This document shows positions 1 to 6,590 of a stretch of DNA of 64,000 bases, one piece after another. How positions within the stretch are numbered: position 1 is the stretch's first letter; the number at the start of each line of letters is the position of its first letter. Below the pieces are notes generated by a model. The model had not been told where the DNA came from. It saw only the letters and a program-made list of their open reading frames with translations, and did no database searches. The DNA comes from Leptolinea sp964446955 (GTDB taxonomy: Bacteria > Chloroflexota > Anaerolineae > Anaerolineales > Anaerolineaceae). Position numbers and translations under genes: made by a program. The DNA lies in the NCBI GenBank assembly GCA_964446955.1, contig CAYUQJ010000005.1, positions 1 to 64,000 of the forward strand, written 5' to 3'.

Positions 1-55
1 GAGCGCGAAGGGGCTCGACATTCTTAACCAGTACGCCAGCGAAGCAGGTACTGGA
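1..55 (-). repeat. Degenerate tRNA-Lys 3'-half relic, copy A
   Basis: The stretch begins with the same GAGCGCGAAGGGGCTCGA string as the 3' end of the intact tRNA-Lys at 185-256, read on the minus strand. It then runs into a CCAGTA...TACTGG hairpin instead of an anticodon and D arm. The T-stem is damaged by an extra base and substitutions compared with copy B. No 5' acceptor strand is present, so it cannot be a working tRNA. It may continue upstream of the window. Confidence 0.6.
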
Positions 56-67
56 TTTAAATCATAA

Positions 68-88
68 GACCTGTCCAAAAGACAGGTC
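68..88 (-). terminator. Hairpin after tRNA relic copy B
   Basis: GACCTGTC and GACAGGTC form a perfect 8-bp stem around a 5-nt loop. On the minus strand it follows relic copy B, as the stronger terminator at 154-179 follows the intact tRNA. The U-tract after it is poor, so termination is uncertain. Confidence 0.4.
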
Positions 89-93
89 TCAGT

Positions 94-147
94 GAGCGCG
101 AAGGAGCTCGAACCCTTAACCAGTATGCCAGCGAAGCAGGTACTGGA
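94..147 (-). repeat. Degenerate tRNA-Lys 3'-half relic, copy B
   Basis: On the minus strand it ends with the T-arm and 3' acceptor strand of tRNA-Lys, differing from the intact gene at one position over about 31 bases. It then switches to the same hairpin-forming segment as copy A (54 versus 55 bases). Together with the hairpin at 68-88 it forms a tRNA-tail plus hairpin unit in tandem behind the real tRNA. Such tails can be left by integration at tRNA genes, but no integrase is visible here. Confidence 0.6.
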
Positions 148-153
148 ATCAAA

Positions 154-179
154 AAATCCGCCGAATTTCTGGCGGATTT
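154..179 (-). terminator. Intrinsic terminator of tRNA-Lys
   Basis: AAATCCGCC and GGCGGATTT form a 9-bp stem with an 8-nt loop. On the minus strand the stem is followed by a run of T (plus-strand A at 151-156). It lies directly after the 3' end of the tRNA, which is the expected place. Confidence 0.75.
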
Positions 180-184
180 TCCTG

Positions 185-256
185 TGAGCGCGAAGGGGCT
201 CGAACCCTTAACCAATGGCTTAAAAGGCCACTGCTCTACCATTGAGCTACGCGCCC
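185..256 (-). tRNA. tRNA-Lys (anticodon UUU)
   Basis: Read on the minus strand it folds into a full cloverleaf. The acceptor pairs GGGCGCG with CGCGCTC with one G-U, and the discriminator is A. The D-arm is GTAGCTCAATGGTAGAGC. The anticodon stem GTGGC/GCCAT carries the loop CTTTTAA with anticodon TTT, and the T-arm is AAGGG-TTCGAGC-CCCTT. No CCA is encoded. It has its own promoter at 272-300 and terminator at 154-179, so it is a single-gene transcript diverging from the selW-trpS-dtd operon. Confidence 0.95.
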
Positions 257-271
257 AACCAACAGGGCACT

Positions 272-300
272 ATTCTATCACGCACTTTTCTACCCGTCAA
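272..300 (-). promoter_or_regulatory. Sigma70-type promoter of tRNA-Lys
   Basis: On the minus strand TTGACG (295-300) and TAGAAT (272-277) are separated by 17 bp. This is close to the sigma70 consensus and sits just upstream of the tRNA 5' end at 256. Confidence 0.7.
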
Positions 301-322
301 CAAAACTGCCCCGAATTTGGGA

Positions 323-331
323 TGTTATAAT
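323..331 (+). promoter_or_regulatory. Extended -10 element for the selW-trpS-dtd operon
   Basis: TGtTATAAT is a perfect extended -10 box. It lies 28 bp before the ATG at 359 and upstream of a strong AGGAGG ribosome site at 345-350. No convincing -35 box is visible, as is usual for extended -10 promoters. Confidence 0.6.
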
Positions 332-358
332 ACCCCCAGTTTACAGGAGGAACACCCG

Positions 359-607
359 ATGCTTAACGTTTCCATCACCTACTGCGCGGTTTGACACTAC
401 ACCGCCTTTGCTGTCAGTCTGGCAGCCGATCTTTTAAAGAATTACGAATCCAGCATCAAACAGATCACCCTGGTCCCCTCGGATGGTGGACGGTTCGAAG
501 TTCTGGTTGATGGGACGTTGATCTACTCCAAGTTATCCACAGGCCGGCACGCCAATCCCGGCGAAGTGACGGCCCTGTTCAAAAAATACTTACAGGAAAA
601 GCATTAA
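359..607 (+). CDS. SelW/Rdx-family selenoprotein with in-frame UGA (Sec)
   Basis: The 82-codon frame starts at an ATG 8 bp after AGGAGG and contains an in-frame TGA at 392-394. Reading that TGA as selenocysteine gives an N-terminus MLNVSITYCAVUHY, the CxxU form of the CxxC redox motif of Rdx (SelW/SelT/SelH-like) thioredoxin-fold proteins. The downstream sequence continues the family pattern: hydrophobic helix, then ITLVPSDGGRFEVLVDGTLI, then a C-terminal helix. A 6-bp hairpin with an AGUCU loop starts 15 nt after the TGA, fitting a bacterial SECIS. The TAA stop overlaps the trpS ATG (TAATG), so the two are translationally coupled. The expected role is a small cytosolic thiol/selenol redox protein of unknown substrate. 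SelA, B, C and D genes are not in the window. A pseudogene is the alternative, but full family conservation on both sides of the TGA argues against it. Confidence 0.85.
392..426 (+). promoter_or_regulatory. Sec UGA codon and bacterial SECIS-like hairpin
   Basis: The UGA (392-394) is followed after 15 nt by a stem GCUGUC (410-415) / GGCAGC (421-426), 6 bp with one G-U. The loop AGUCU has G as its second base. E. coli fdhF has the same plan, with an AGGUCU loop about 17 nt after its UGA; here the spacing to the loop is 21 nt. Bacterial SECIS elements lie inside the coding region right after the UGA and bind SelB. Confidence 0.75.
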
Positions 608-1593
608 TGACGAAAAAAGGACGTGTTTTCTCGGGCGCCCGCCCCACCGGACGCCAGCACCTCGGCAACTATCTCGGCGCCATCAAGAACTATGTGGCCA
701 TGCAGGATGACTTCGATTGCGTGTACTGCATCGTGGATGTGCACGCGCTCACCACCATGGAAACCACCCAGGACCTCAAACAGAACACCTATGACATGGC
801 GCTCGACTGGCTGGCCGCCGGCATCCGCCCGGAAGAAAGCATCGTCTTCATTCAATCACATGTACCGCAGGTTATGGAGCTGCATACCTACCTGTCGATG
901 GTCACACCACTCGGCAAACTGACCGACCTGCCCACCTTCAAAGAAAAAGTACGCGACAATCCCAACAATGTTAATTACGGTCTGGTGGGATACCCGGTGC
1001 TCATGTCTGCCGATATCCTGTTGTACAAAGCCAATTTCGTGCCGGTGGGCATCGACCAGGCTCCGCATCTGGAATTCGCCCGCGAGTGCGTCCGTTCGTT
1101 CAACTACCGGTACAATACCAAGGCGCTTATCGAACCGCAGATGAAAGCCACCGAGTTTCCCAAAGTCCTCGGTACTGACGGCGTGAACAAGATGGGCAAA
1201 AGCCTGAATAACCACATCGAACTGGCCGCCACCCCCGAAGAGACCCAGCAGCGCGTGATGACTATGGTCACCGACCCACAGCGCCTGCGCCGCACCGACC
1301 CCGGTAACCCGGATGTATGCAACGTGTTCACGCTGCACAAAATGTTCACCCCCGCAGATGAGGTGGAGAACATCAATATTGAATGCCGCCGCGCCGGAAT
1401 CGGCTGCGTGGACTGCAAGAAAAAGCTGGCCGCCAGCCTCAACACCCACCTGGAACCCTTCCGTGCCCGCCGGGCAGAGTTGGACCGGGGTCCGCAACAC
1501 ATTTGGGATATTCTACATGAGGGTGGAAAACGCGCCGGAGCCATTGCCGAAGCCACCATGGTGGAAGTCCGCGAAGCCATCGGGCTGCCCTGA
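607..1593 (+). CDS. trpS: Tryptophanyl-tRNA synthetase
   Basis: This class I aminoacyl-tRNA synthetase charges tRNA-Trp with tryptophan using ATP in the cytosol. The 328-residue length is typical. The HIGH-like signature is PTGRQHLGNYLGA at about residues 13-25, and the KMSKS loop is KMGKSLNNH near residue 196. The ATG overlaps the stop of the selenoprotein (TAATG), so translation is probably by re-initiation with no separate ribosome site. dtd follows after a 3-nt gap, so the three genes form one operon read from the promoter near 330. Confidence 0.96.
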   Translation: MTKKGRVFSGARPTGRQHLGNYLGAIKNYVAMQDDFDCVYCIVDVHALTTMETTQDLKQNTYDMALDWLAAGIRPEESIVFIQSHVPQVMELHTYLSMVTPLGKLTDLPTFKEKVRDNPNNVNYGLVGYPVLMSADILLYKANFVPVGIDQAPHLEFARECVRSFNYRYNTKALIEPQMKATEFPKVLGTDGVNKMGKSLNNHIELAATPEETQQRVMTMVTDPQRLRRTDPGNPDVCNVFTLHKMFTPADEVENINIECRRAGIGCVDCKKKLAASLNTHLEPFRARRAELDRGPQHIWDILHEGGKRAGAIAEATMVEVREAIGLP

Positions 1594-1596
1594 TCC

Positions 1597-2037
1597 ATGC
1601 GCGCGGTCATTCAACGGGTCAGACACGGCCGCGTCACCATTGAGGGCGCCGTCACCGCCGATATTCAAAACGGTCTGGTGATCCTGCTGGGCATCGGCCC
1701 GCAGGATACGGAAGAAAAGCTGCTGGCTGCCGCGAAAAAGATCGCCCTACTTCGCATCTTTGAAGACGACCAGCACAAGATGAACCGCTCCATCATCGAC
1801 GTAGGTGGTTCGGCCATTGTCGTCTCACAATTCACGTTGTATGCCGACACGCGCAAGGGCAACCGGCCGTCCTTCATCGGAGCCGCTCCACCCGACCTTG
1901 CCAGTCCGCTGGTGGATAAATTCGTACAATTCCTTCAAGGTCAGGGCGTTCCCACGCAGACCGGTGTGTTCGGGGCCGATATGCTGGTGGACATCAGCAA
2001 TGACGGCCCGGTGACCATCATCCTGCAGGATGACTGA
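1597..2037 (+). CDS. dtd: D-aminoacyl-tRNA deacylase
   Basis: Dtd hydrolyses D-aminoacyl-tRNAs such as D-Tyr-tRNA and so protects translation from D-amino acids. The protein has 146 residues, the usual length. It carries both active-site motifs: SQFTLYADTRKGNRPSF in the middle and NDGPVTI near the C-terminus. The start MRAVIQRV is the family's normal N-terminus and lies 3 nt after the trpS stop, which implies translational coupling. Pairing with trpS fits a tRNA-charging quality-control operon. Confidence 0.95.
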   Translation: MRAVIQRVRHGRVTIEGAVTADIQNGLVILLGIGPQDTEEKLLAAAKKIALLRIFEDDQHKMNRSIIDVGGSAIVVSQFTLYADTRKGNRPSFIGAAPPDLASPLVDKFVQFLQGQGVPTQTGVFGADMLVDISNDGPVTIILQDD

Positions 2038-2042
2038 ACCGG

Positions 2043-2783
2043 TCAGGCCGGCAAGGGACCATCCCAGCAAAAATGATCGATCTGTACCGCCGCCGCCCCG
2101 CAATTCAGGGCGGCTTTCGCGTCCTGCAGGTTACAAATTCCTGCCAGGATGAGCGGTATTCCCAACGTTTTCAGATTAATTAACCCTTCCAACATCTGCG
2201 GGAACAACCCCGGCCCGTGCAGCCTGCCGTGGATAATCCGTCCACCTGTGACTGGCAGTGCCCCGCGCGGCGCGCCGAGGGTAACGGCAGCCACCGCATC
2301 GGGCAAATCATTTAGCAGAGAATGTTCTTCACCCAGAGAGAAATACACCATCAACGGCAGTTCTCCACTGGCAGCCAATATCAACTGCCGAATCAGATCG
2401 CGGGAGCAGCCGGGCGGCAAACCCACTTCGATCCCCGCTATACCTTCCAGTTCTTCGCTCTCACGAACCATCGCATTCATGTCATCCGGTTCAGTGCTGA
2501 TCAGGTGCAGCCATACCGGATTCGCGGACTGTGCCCAATGGGCGGCGTATTTCCGTCGGACAGCCCGCCAGCCCTTATTGGGTAGACCGGTATGCAACAG
2601 GAAACCACCGGGATACGGCACGCATGCGCGGTCAGTGGATGGCACACGTGCCCGCAGACTGATCGGATTGGTGACGAACACGGAACCAGCTGTAGATGAT
2701 GTTGGAGAAAACCCGGACGTACCGGCCTGGTTCATCCAGCGGGAAGGCAGTTCGAGCACGCGCCGGTATTCATCCGCGGTCAT
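2043..2783 (-). CDS. Divergent dihydroorotate dehydrogenase (PyrD)-like protein
   Basis: The 246-residue product has the C-terminal half of a PyrD-type FMN barrel: GRLHGPGLFPQML resembles the family's GGxSGPAxxP, followed by IPLILAGICNLQDAKAALNCGAAAVQID. The N-terminal part matches PyrD only loosely. The usual TKT lysine motif reads TNP, and the NxSCPN active-site motif is replaced by EVGLPPGC. The protein is also shorter than the usual 300 or so residues. I chose the ATG at 2783 because it overlaps the stop of the upstream PyrK-like gene (ATGA); a longer open frame to 2954 would overlap that gene without homology. It may be a catalytically altered paralogue, and the substrate cannot be told from sequence. 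Confidence 0.65.
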   Translation of the reverse strand: MTADEYRRVLELPSRWMNQAGTSGFSPTSSTAGSVFVTNPISLRARVPSTDRACVPYPGGFLLHTGLPNKGWRAVRRKYAAHWAQSANPVWLHLISTEPDDMNAMVRESEELEGIAGIEVGLPPGCSRDLIRQLILAASGELPLMVYFSLGEEHSLLNDLPDAVAAVTLGAPRGALPVTGGRIIHGRLHGPGLFPQMLEGLINLKTLGIPLILAGICNLQDAKAALNCGAAAVQIDHFCWDGPLPA

Positions 2784-3448
2784 ACGTCCAGCTCCGCCAG
2801 CGGGAAAACCGGGCCGTCGGTGCAGGCGTGCTTCCAACCATGCCGCGTCTTGACTGCACACACACCGCACTCCGCCATCCCCATGCAGACCATGGGAGTG
2901 TCTATAAGCACCTGGATATTTCGGGTAGCAGACCCACCCAAAAACCCAATCCAATTGTTCAGATTCTCAAGGGACACATCTCCGATGATGCTATCCGCCC
3001 ATCGGATGGCGTCGGGAAGTAGATCACGTGTAATAATCTCGATCTCAACCGGCAGATCATCCGGCAAATGGTATCCAAAATAAGCAATCTCCCCGCCATC
3101 CGCCAGCGCCATACCAGCCACTGGCAGCAGACGCAAGGGATTCTCCGTACCGGATATTATCAACAAACGTTGTTGTCGTTTCTTCTCCCACGAAAAACCT
3201 TTTCCCAGAGGAAAGCGTATATTAAATTGATCACCCGGCCGCCAGTTCCTTTTCAGAGATGGCATACCGGTGAAATATGCCCCCGCCATTCCGGAAGGGA
3301 AAAGAGGCACCGACATAGGATCGCCCTCACGATGAGCATGGATATACTGCCCGGGCAATACCGGACTGCCCGCGTCGAGGTTAAACCCGAAACAGTCAGT
3401 ATCACTGTTCTGAAATACCTGTGAGAGAGTAGTTTGTATCAACTTCAT
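2780..3448 (-). CDS. PyrK-like FAD/2Fe-2S electron-transfer subunit
   Basis: The 222-residue protein follows the PyrK layout: an FAD-binding barrel (PGQYIHAHREGDPMSVPLFPSG), a nucleotide-binding half, and a C-terminal iron-sulphur loop CMGMAECGVC...HAC. PyrK passes electrons between NAD(H) and PyrD-bound FMN. The flavin motif RxYS is degenerate (DPMS) and the cysteine spacing Cx5CxxC differs slightly from the classic Cx4CxxC. The start at 3448 (MKLIQTTL) is preferred, because a longer frame to 3538 would run into the divergent gene at 3514. It is translationally coupled to the PyrD-like gene downstream, so the two probably form a complex. Confidence 0.7.
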   Translation of the reverse strand: MKLIQTTLSQVFQNSDTDCFGFNLDAGSPVLPGQYIHAHREGDPMSVPLFPSGMAGAYFTGMPSLKRNWRPGDQFNIRFPLGKGFSWEKKRQQRLLIISGTENPLRLLPVAGMALADGGEIAYFGYHLPDDLPVEIEIITRDLLPDAIRWADSIIGDVSLENLNNWIGFLGGSATRNIQVLIDTPMVCMGMAECGVCAVKTRHGWKHACTDGPVFPLAELDV

Positions 3449-3513
3449 GGAAGCGACTATATCACAATGTATAATTTTGGTATCGCTGATTAATTGAAAA
3501 ATAAGGAGAGAGA

Positions 3514-4539
3514 ATGGATATCGCATCATTGGTAACAATCGTCAGCGGTGCGGCATGGTTAGCCGTTATCGCATTGATTGTCTTTTTTGTTATGCAGGCC
3601 TCCCGCGGTAAACCGGTAGCCCGCAGTGGTTTTATCCTGCTGATCATAGTTCTTGTCGCTGTCGCGCTTTCCACAATCAGCGCCGGTCTTGTATTCATTG
3701 AACCGGATAAACGTGGTGTGGTCATCACAGCGTTCGCCCCGGGATACCGCGATCAGGCTTTAGCACCCGGCCTGCATTGGGTCATCCCCTTTGCGGAATC
3801 GGTAGTGCAATACTCCATAAGCCGACAGACATACACGATGAGTATTGCCCAAAGCGAAGGTAACAGAACTGGTGACGATTCAATCACAGCCCGAACAGCC
3901 GATGGTCAGGAGATCTATGTTGATGCGTCTGTCATCTACGCCATTGATCCGGAACAGGTGGTGCGGGTGCATATCCTGTGGAAAGAACGGTACGGCGAAG
4001 AACTTATCCGCGCCCAGGCACGTGGCGTCATCCGCGATGTTGTATCGCAATATGGCGTGGAAGAAGTGGTCACCAGCAAGCGGTTTGAAATGGCTGAGAA
4101 CCTTCAGAAAACCATGTCAACAAAATTGAATGAAAATGGTCTAATTTTGATCGACTTCATTCTGCGCAATATAACCTTCTCACCGGAATATGCCGCCTCG
4201 GTGGAGCAAAAACAGATCGCCGAACAGACAGCCCAGCAAGCGAAATTTGTTGTGGAACAAAAACGCCAGGAAGCCGAACAGGCTCGTCAAACCGCTCAGG
4301 GCGCCGCGGATGCCTCTGTCATTCGCGCCAAAGGAGAAGCTGAAGCCCGTATCATTGAAGCCCAGGCAGAAGCGCAATCCCTTGAATTGATCGCCCGCGC
4401 GCTGCAATCCAATCCGGATCTGCTCACCTACCAGTACATCACCAAGATCTCACCAACGATCGAAACGATGTTGCTGCCCAGCGACAATCCCTTTATGTTC
4501 CAACTGCCCGGCATGAACACTCCGGAGACCACACCCTAA
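3514..4539 (+). CDS. SPFH/prohibitin-family membrane protein
   Basis: The 341-residue protein has two N-terminal hydrophobic segments (about 8-27 and 40-60), then a band-7/SPFH domain starting VFIEPDKRGVVITAF with LAPGLHWVIPF. An alanine/glutamate/glutamine-rich coiled coil follows at about 225-300 (EQKQIAEQTAQQAKF, KGEAEARIIEAQAEAQS). Family members oligomerise into membrane microdomain scaffolds and often affect membrane proteases. A GGAGAG ribosome site precedes the ATG. The rarA gene follows after 3 nt, so co-transcription with rarA is likely. Confidence 0.88.
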   Translation: MDIASLVTIVSGAAWLAVIALIVFFVMQASRGKPVARSGFILLIIVLVAVALSTISAGLVFIEPDKRGVVITAFAPGYRDQALAPGLHWVIPFAESVVQYSISRQTYTMSIAQSEGNRTGDDSITARTADGQEIYVDASVIYAIDPEQVVRVHILWKERYGEELIRAQARGVIRDVVSQYGVEEVVTSKRFEMAENLQKTMSTKLNENGLILIDFILRNITFSPEYAASVEQKQIAEQTAQQAKFVVEQKRQEAEQARQTAQGAADASVIRAKGEAEARIIEAQAEAQSLELIARALQSNPDLLTYQYITKISPTIETMLLPSDNPFMFQLPGMNTPETTP

Positions 4540-4542
4540 TCC

Positions 4543-5913
4543 ATGACCGAACAGGACCTTTTCGGTCAGGCAATGGACAACCGCATGAAGAGCGAAGCCC
4601 CCCTGGCAGAGCGCATGCGTCCGCGTACCATGGATGAGTTTGTCGGCCAGGAGCACATCACGGCTCCTGGCCGGCTTCTTCGCCGCGCCATTGAAGCCGA
4701 CCGCTTGTTCTCATCCATCCTATTATACGGACCGCCCGGGACCGGAAAAACGACCCTCGCCCGGATCATAGCCAATCACACAAAGGCTTACTTTGAGAAT
4801 ATTTCCGCGGTACTGGCCGGGGTACCGGAATTACGCAAGGTTATTGCCGCGGCTGAAACCCGCCGCAAGCATCACAATCAGAGAACCCTGCTTTTCGTGG
4901 ATGAGGTCCACCGCTGGAATAAAGCCCAGCAGGATGCCCTTCTGCCGCATGTGGAACGCGGGCTTATTACGCTTATCGGCGCAACCACCCAGAACCCGTA
5001 TTTTGAGGTCATCCCCGCCCTTGTTTCACGCTCCCGGATATTCGAACTGGGCCCGCTGCGTGATGCGGATCTGCAAAAAATACTCATTTCCGCCCTGAAA
5101 GATGAAGAACGCGGTTATGGCCGGCTTAAGATTGATCTACCGGACGAATCGCGTGACCACCTGGTCAGCATGGCCAATCATGATGCCCGCAATCTCCTGA
5201 ATGCCATCGAGTTGGCTGTGGAAACCTCGCCCCCGTCGGAAGATGGGATCATTCATATCACAATGGATATCGCGCAGGAATCCATCCAGAAACGCGCCCT
5301 CACGTATGACAAAAAAGGCGACAATCATTACGATACCATCTCGGCTTTTATCAAATCTGTTCGCGGTTCAGACCCCGACGCGGCCCTGTACTGGTTGGCA
5401 AAGATGCTGGCAGCCGGTGAAGACCCGCGCTTTATTCTGCGCCGTCTTGTCATTTTGGCCAGCGAAGACATCGGTTTGGCCGACCCGCAGGCATTGATGA
5501 TTGTCTCTTCCGCTGTTACCGCCTTCGAATTCATTGGAATGCCGGAAGGTGTCTATCCCATTACGGAAGCAATGCTTTATCTGGCTACCGCACCCAAGAG
5601 CAATTCAGCAACGGTTATATATGATGTGATGGATTTGATACAAAAGGAAGGTATGGGAGCTGTTCCACTTCATCTGATGGATTCCAGCCGTGACGCGGCC
5701 GGTTTCGGACATGGACAGGGATATCTATATCCGCATAACTACCCCGGACACTTCATCCCCCAGGAATACCTTCCCAAAAAAGCGGCTGGCAAAACCTTCT
5801 ACCAACCGTCTGATCAGGGATATGAGAAAGAGATCACGGCACGGTTGGCTTACTGGCGCCAACAGGTTGAAGACGCGCGCCGGTCTGTGGAAGAAGGGAT
5901 GGAGGGGAAATAA
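4543..5913 (+). CDS. rarA: Replication-associated recombination ATPase RarA/MgsA
   Basis: This AAA+ ATPase acts at stalled replication forks and is related to clamp loaders. The 456 residues show Walker A GPPGTGKTT near residue 65 and Walker B LLFVDEVHRWNKAQQDALLP near residue 120. Sensor 1 is GATTQNPYFEV, and RarA's C-terminal tetramerisation region includes DSSRDAAGFGHGQGYLYPHNYPGHF, with the characteristic YxYPHxYPxH. The start MTEQDLFGQ lies 3 nt downstream of the prohibitin stop. The next gene follows without a gap. Confidence 0.94.
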   Translation: MTEQDLFGQAMDNRMKSEAPLAERMRPRTMDEFVGQEHITAPGRLLRRAIEADRLFSSILLYGPPGTGKTTLARIIANHTKAYFENISAVLAGVPELRKVIAAAETRRKHHNQRTLLFVDEVHRWNKAQQDALLPHVERGLITLIGATTQNPYFEVIPALVSRSRIFELGPLRDADLQKILISALKDEERGYGRLKIDLPDESRDHLVSMANHDARNLLNAIELAVETSPPSEDGIIHITMDIAQESIQKRALTYDKKGDNHYDTISAFIKSVRGSDPDAALYWLAKMLAAGEDPRFILRRLVILASEDIGLADPQALMIVSSAVTAFEFIGMPEGVYPITEAMLYLATAPKSNSATVIYDVMDLIQKEGMGAVPLHLMDSSRDAAGFGHGQGYLYPHNYPGHFIPQEYLPKKAAGKTFYQPSDQGYEKEITARLAYWRQQVEDARRSVEEGMEGK

Positions 5914-6567
5914 ATGGCCATTCTTATCCTGGCCCGGCACGCGGAAACCGCCGTCATAGGCAAGAGATTGACTGGCCGTATCACCGGCGTCCATCTAACA
6001 GCCAATGGACGGGATCAGGCAGCCGCTCTGGCTCAAAAGCTCGAAGGTGTGAAGATTGGTGCCATTTTCAGCAGCCCGTTGGAAAGGGCGCTGGAAACCG
6101 CACGCCCGCTATCTGAAGCGATGGGCATACCCGTCAGCCCTCACAACGGATTGACGGAGGTCAATTTTGGCGCCTGGCAGGGTCGTCCGTACAAACAACT
6201 GGAAAAACTTAAGCTCTGGCAGGTGATCCAGAAAACGCCCTCCCTGGTCACATTTCCCGCAGGGGAATCCTTTATTACTGCCCAGCAAAGGATCGTATCC
6301 AGCCTGGAAGAAATTGCTTCCGTAATGGGAGAAAATGACACGGTGATTTGTTTTTCCCATTGTGATCCGATCAAACTGGCACTGGCGTATTTCCTGAATA
6401 TGGCTCTGGACGATTTCCAACGTATATCCATTGAACCGGCTTCTCTATCACTGGTATTTCTGGGTAAAGGCAGTCCACGTTTAGGTTCGGTCAATATGCC
6501 CATATCAGAGTACGAATTACTAAAAAAACTGACCGGCACAGAGAAGCAGCCGGTCAATAAAGAGTAA
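5914..6567 (+). CDS. Histidine phosphatase (phosphoglycerate mutase-like)
   Basis: The 217-residue protein belongs to the histidine phosphatase clan. The phospho-acceptor motif is ARHAET (RHG becomes RHA) at residues 8-13, SSPLERALETA carries the conserved arginine, LTEVNFGAWQGRPYKQL carries the glutamate, and CFSHCDPIKLAL the second catalytic histidine. The family includes phosphoglycerate mutases, sugar-phosphate and alpha-ribazole phosphatases; the substrate cannot be fixed. Its ATG abuts the rarA stop (TAAATG), so it is the last gene of a coupled three-gene run. Confidence 0.85.
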   Translation: MAILILARHAETAVIGKRLTGRITGVHLTANGRDQAAALAQKLEGVKIGAIFSSPLERALETARPLSEAMGIPVSPHNGLTEVNFGAWQGRPYKQLEKLKLWQVIQKTPSLVTFPAGESFITAQQRIVSSLEEIASVMGENDTVICFSHCDPIKLALAYFLNMALDDFQRISIEPASLSLVFLGKGSPRLGSVNMPISEYELLKKLTGTEKQPVNKE

Positions 6568-6590
6568 AAGTCTTACCTGGCCTGTAAGTG

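Noticed and set aside
57..242. 61-codon minus-strand frame across the tRNA
   Set aside because: It runs through the tRNA-Lys gene, its terminator and the relics, and has no protein-like features.
359..607. Reading the UGA-interrupted frame as a pseudogene or as two fragments
   Set aside because: The UGA sits exactly at the redox position of the family, a SECIS-like hairpin follows, and there is no other damage in 82 codons.
2043..2954. Longer 303-codon frame for the PyrD-like gene
   Set aside because: The first 57 codons overlap the PyrK-like C-terminus in another frame and show no homology; the ATGA overlap at 2780-2783 marks the real start.
4180..4656. Minus-strand frames within the prohibitin-type and rarA genes
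   Set aside because: They are shadows of conserved coding sequence on the plus strand, with no ribosome sites or family motifs.
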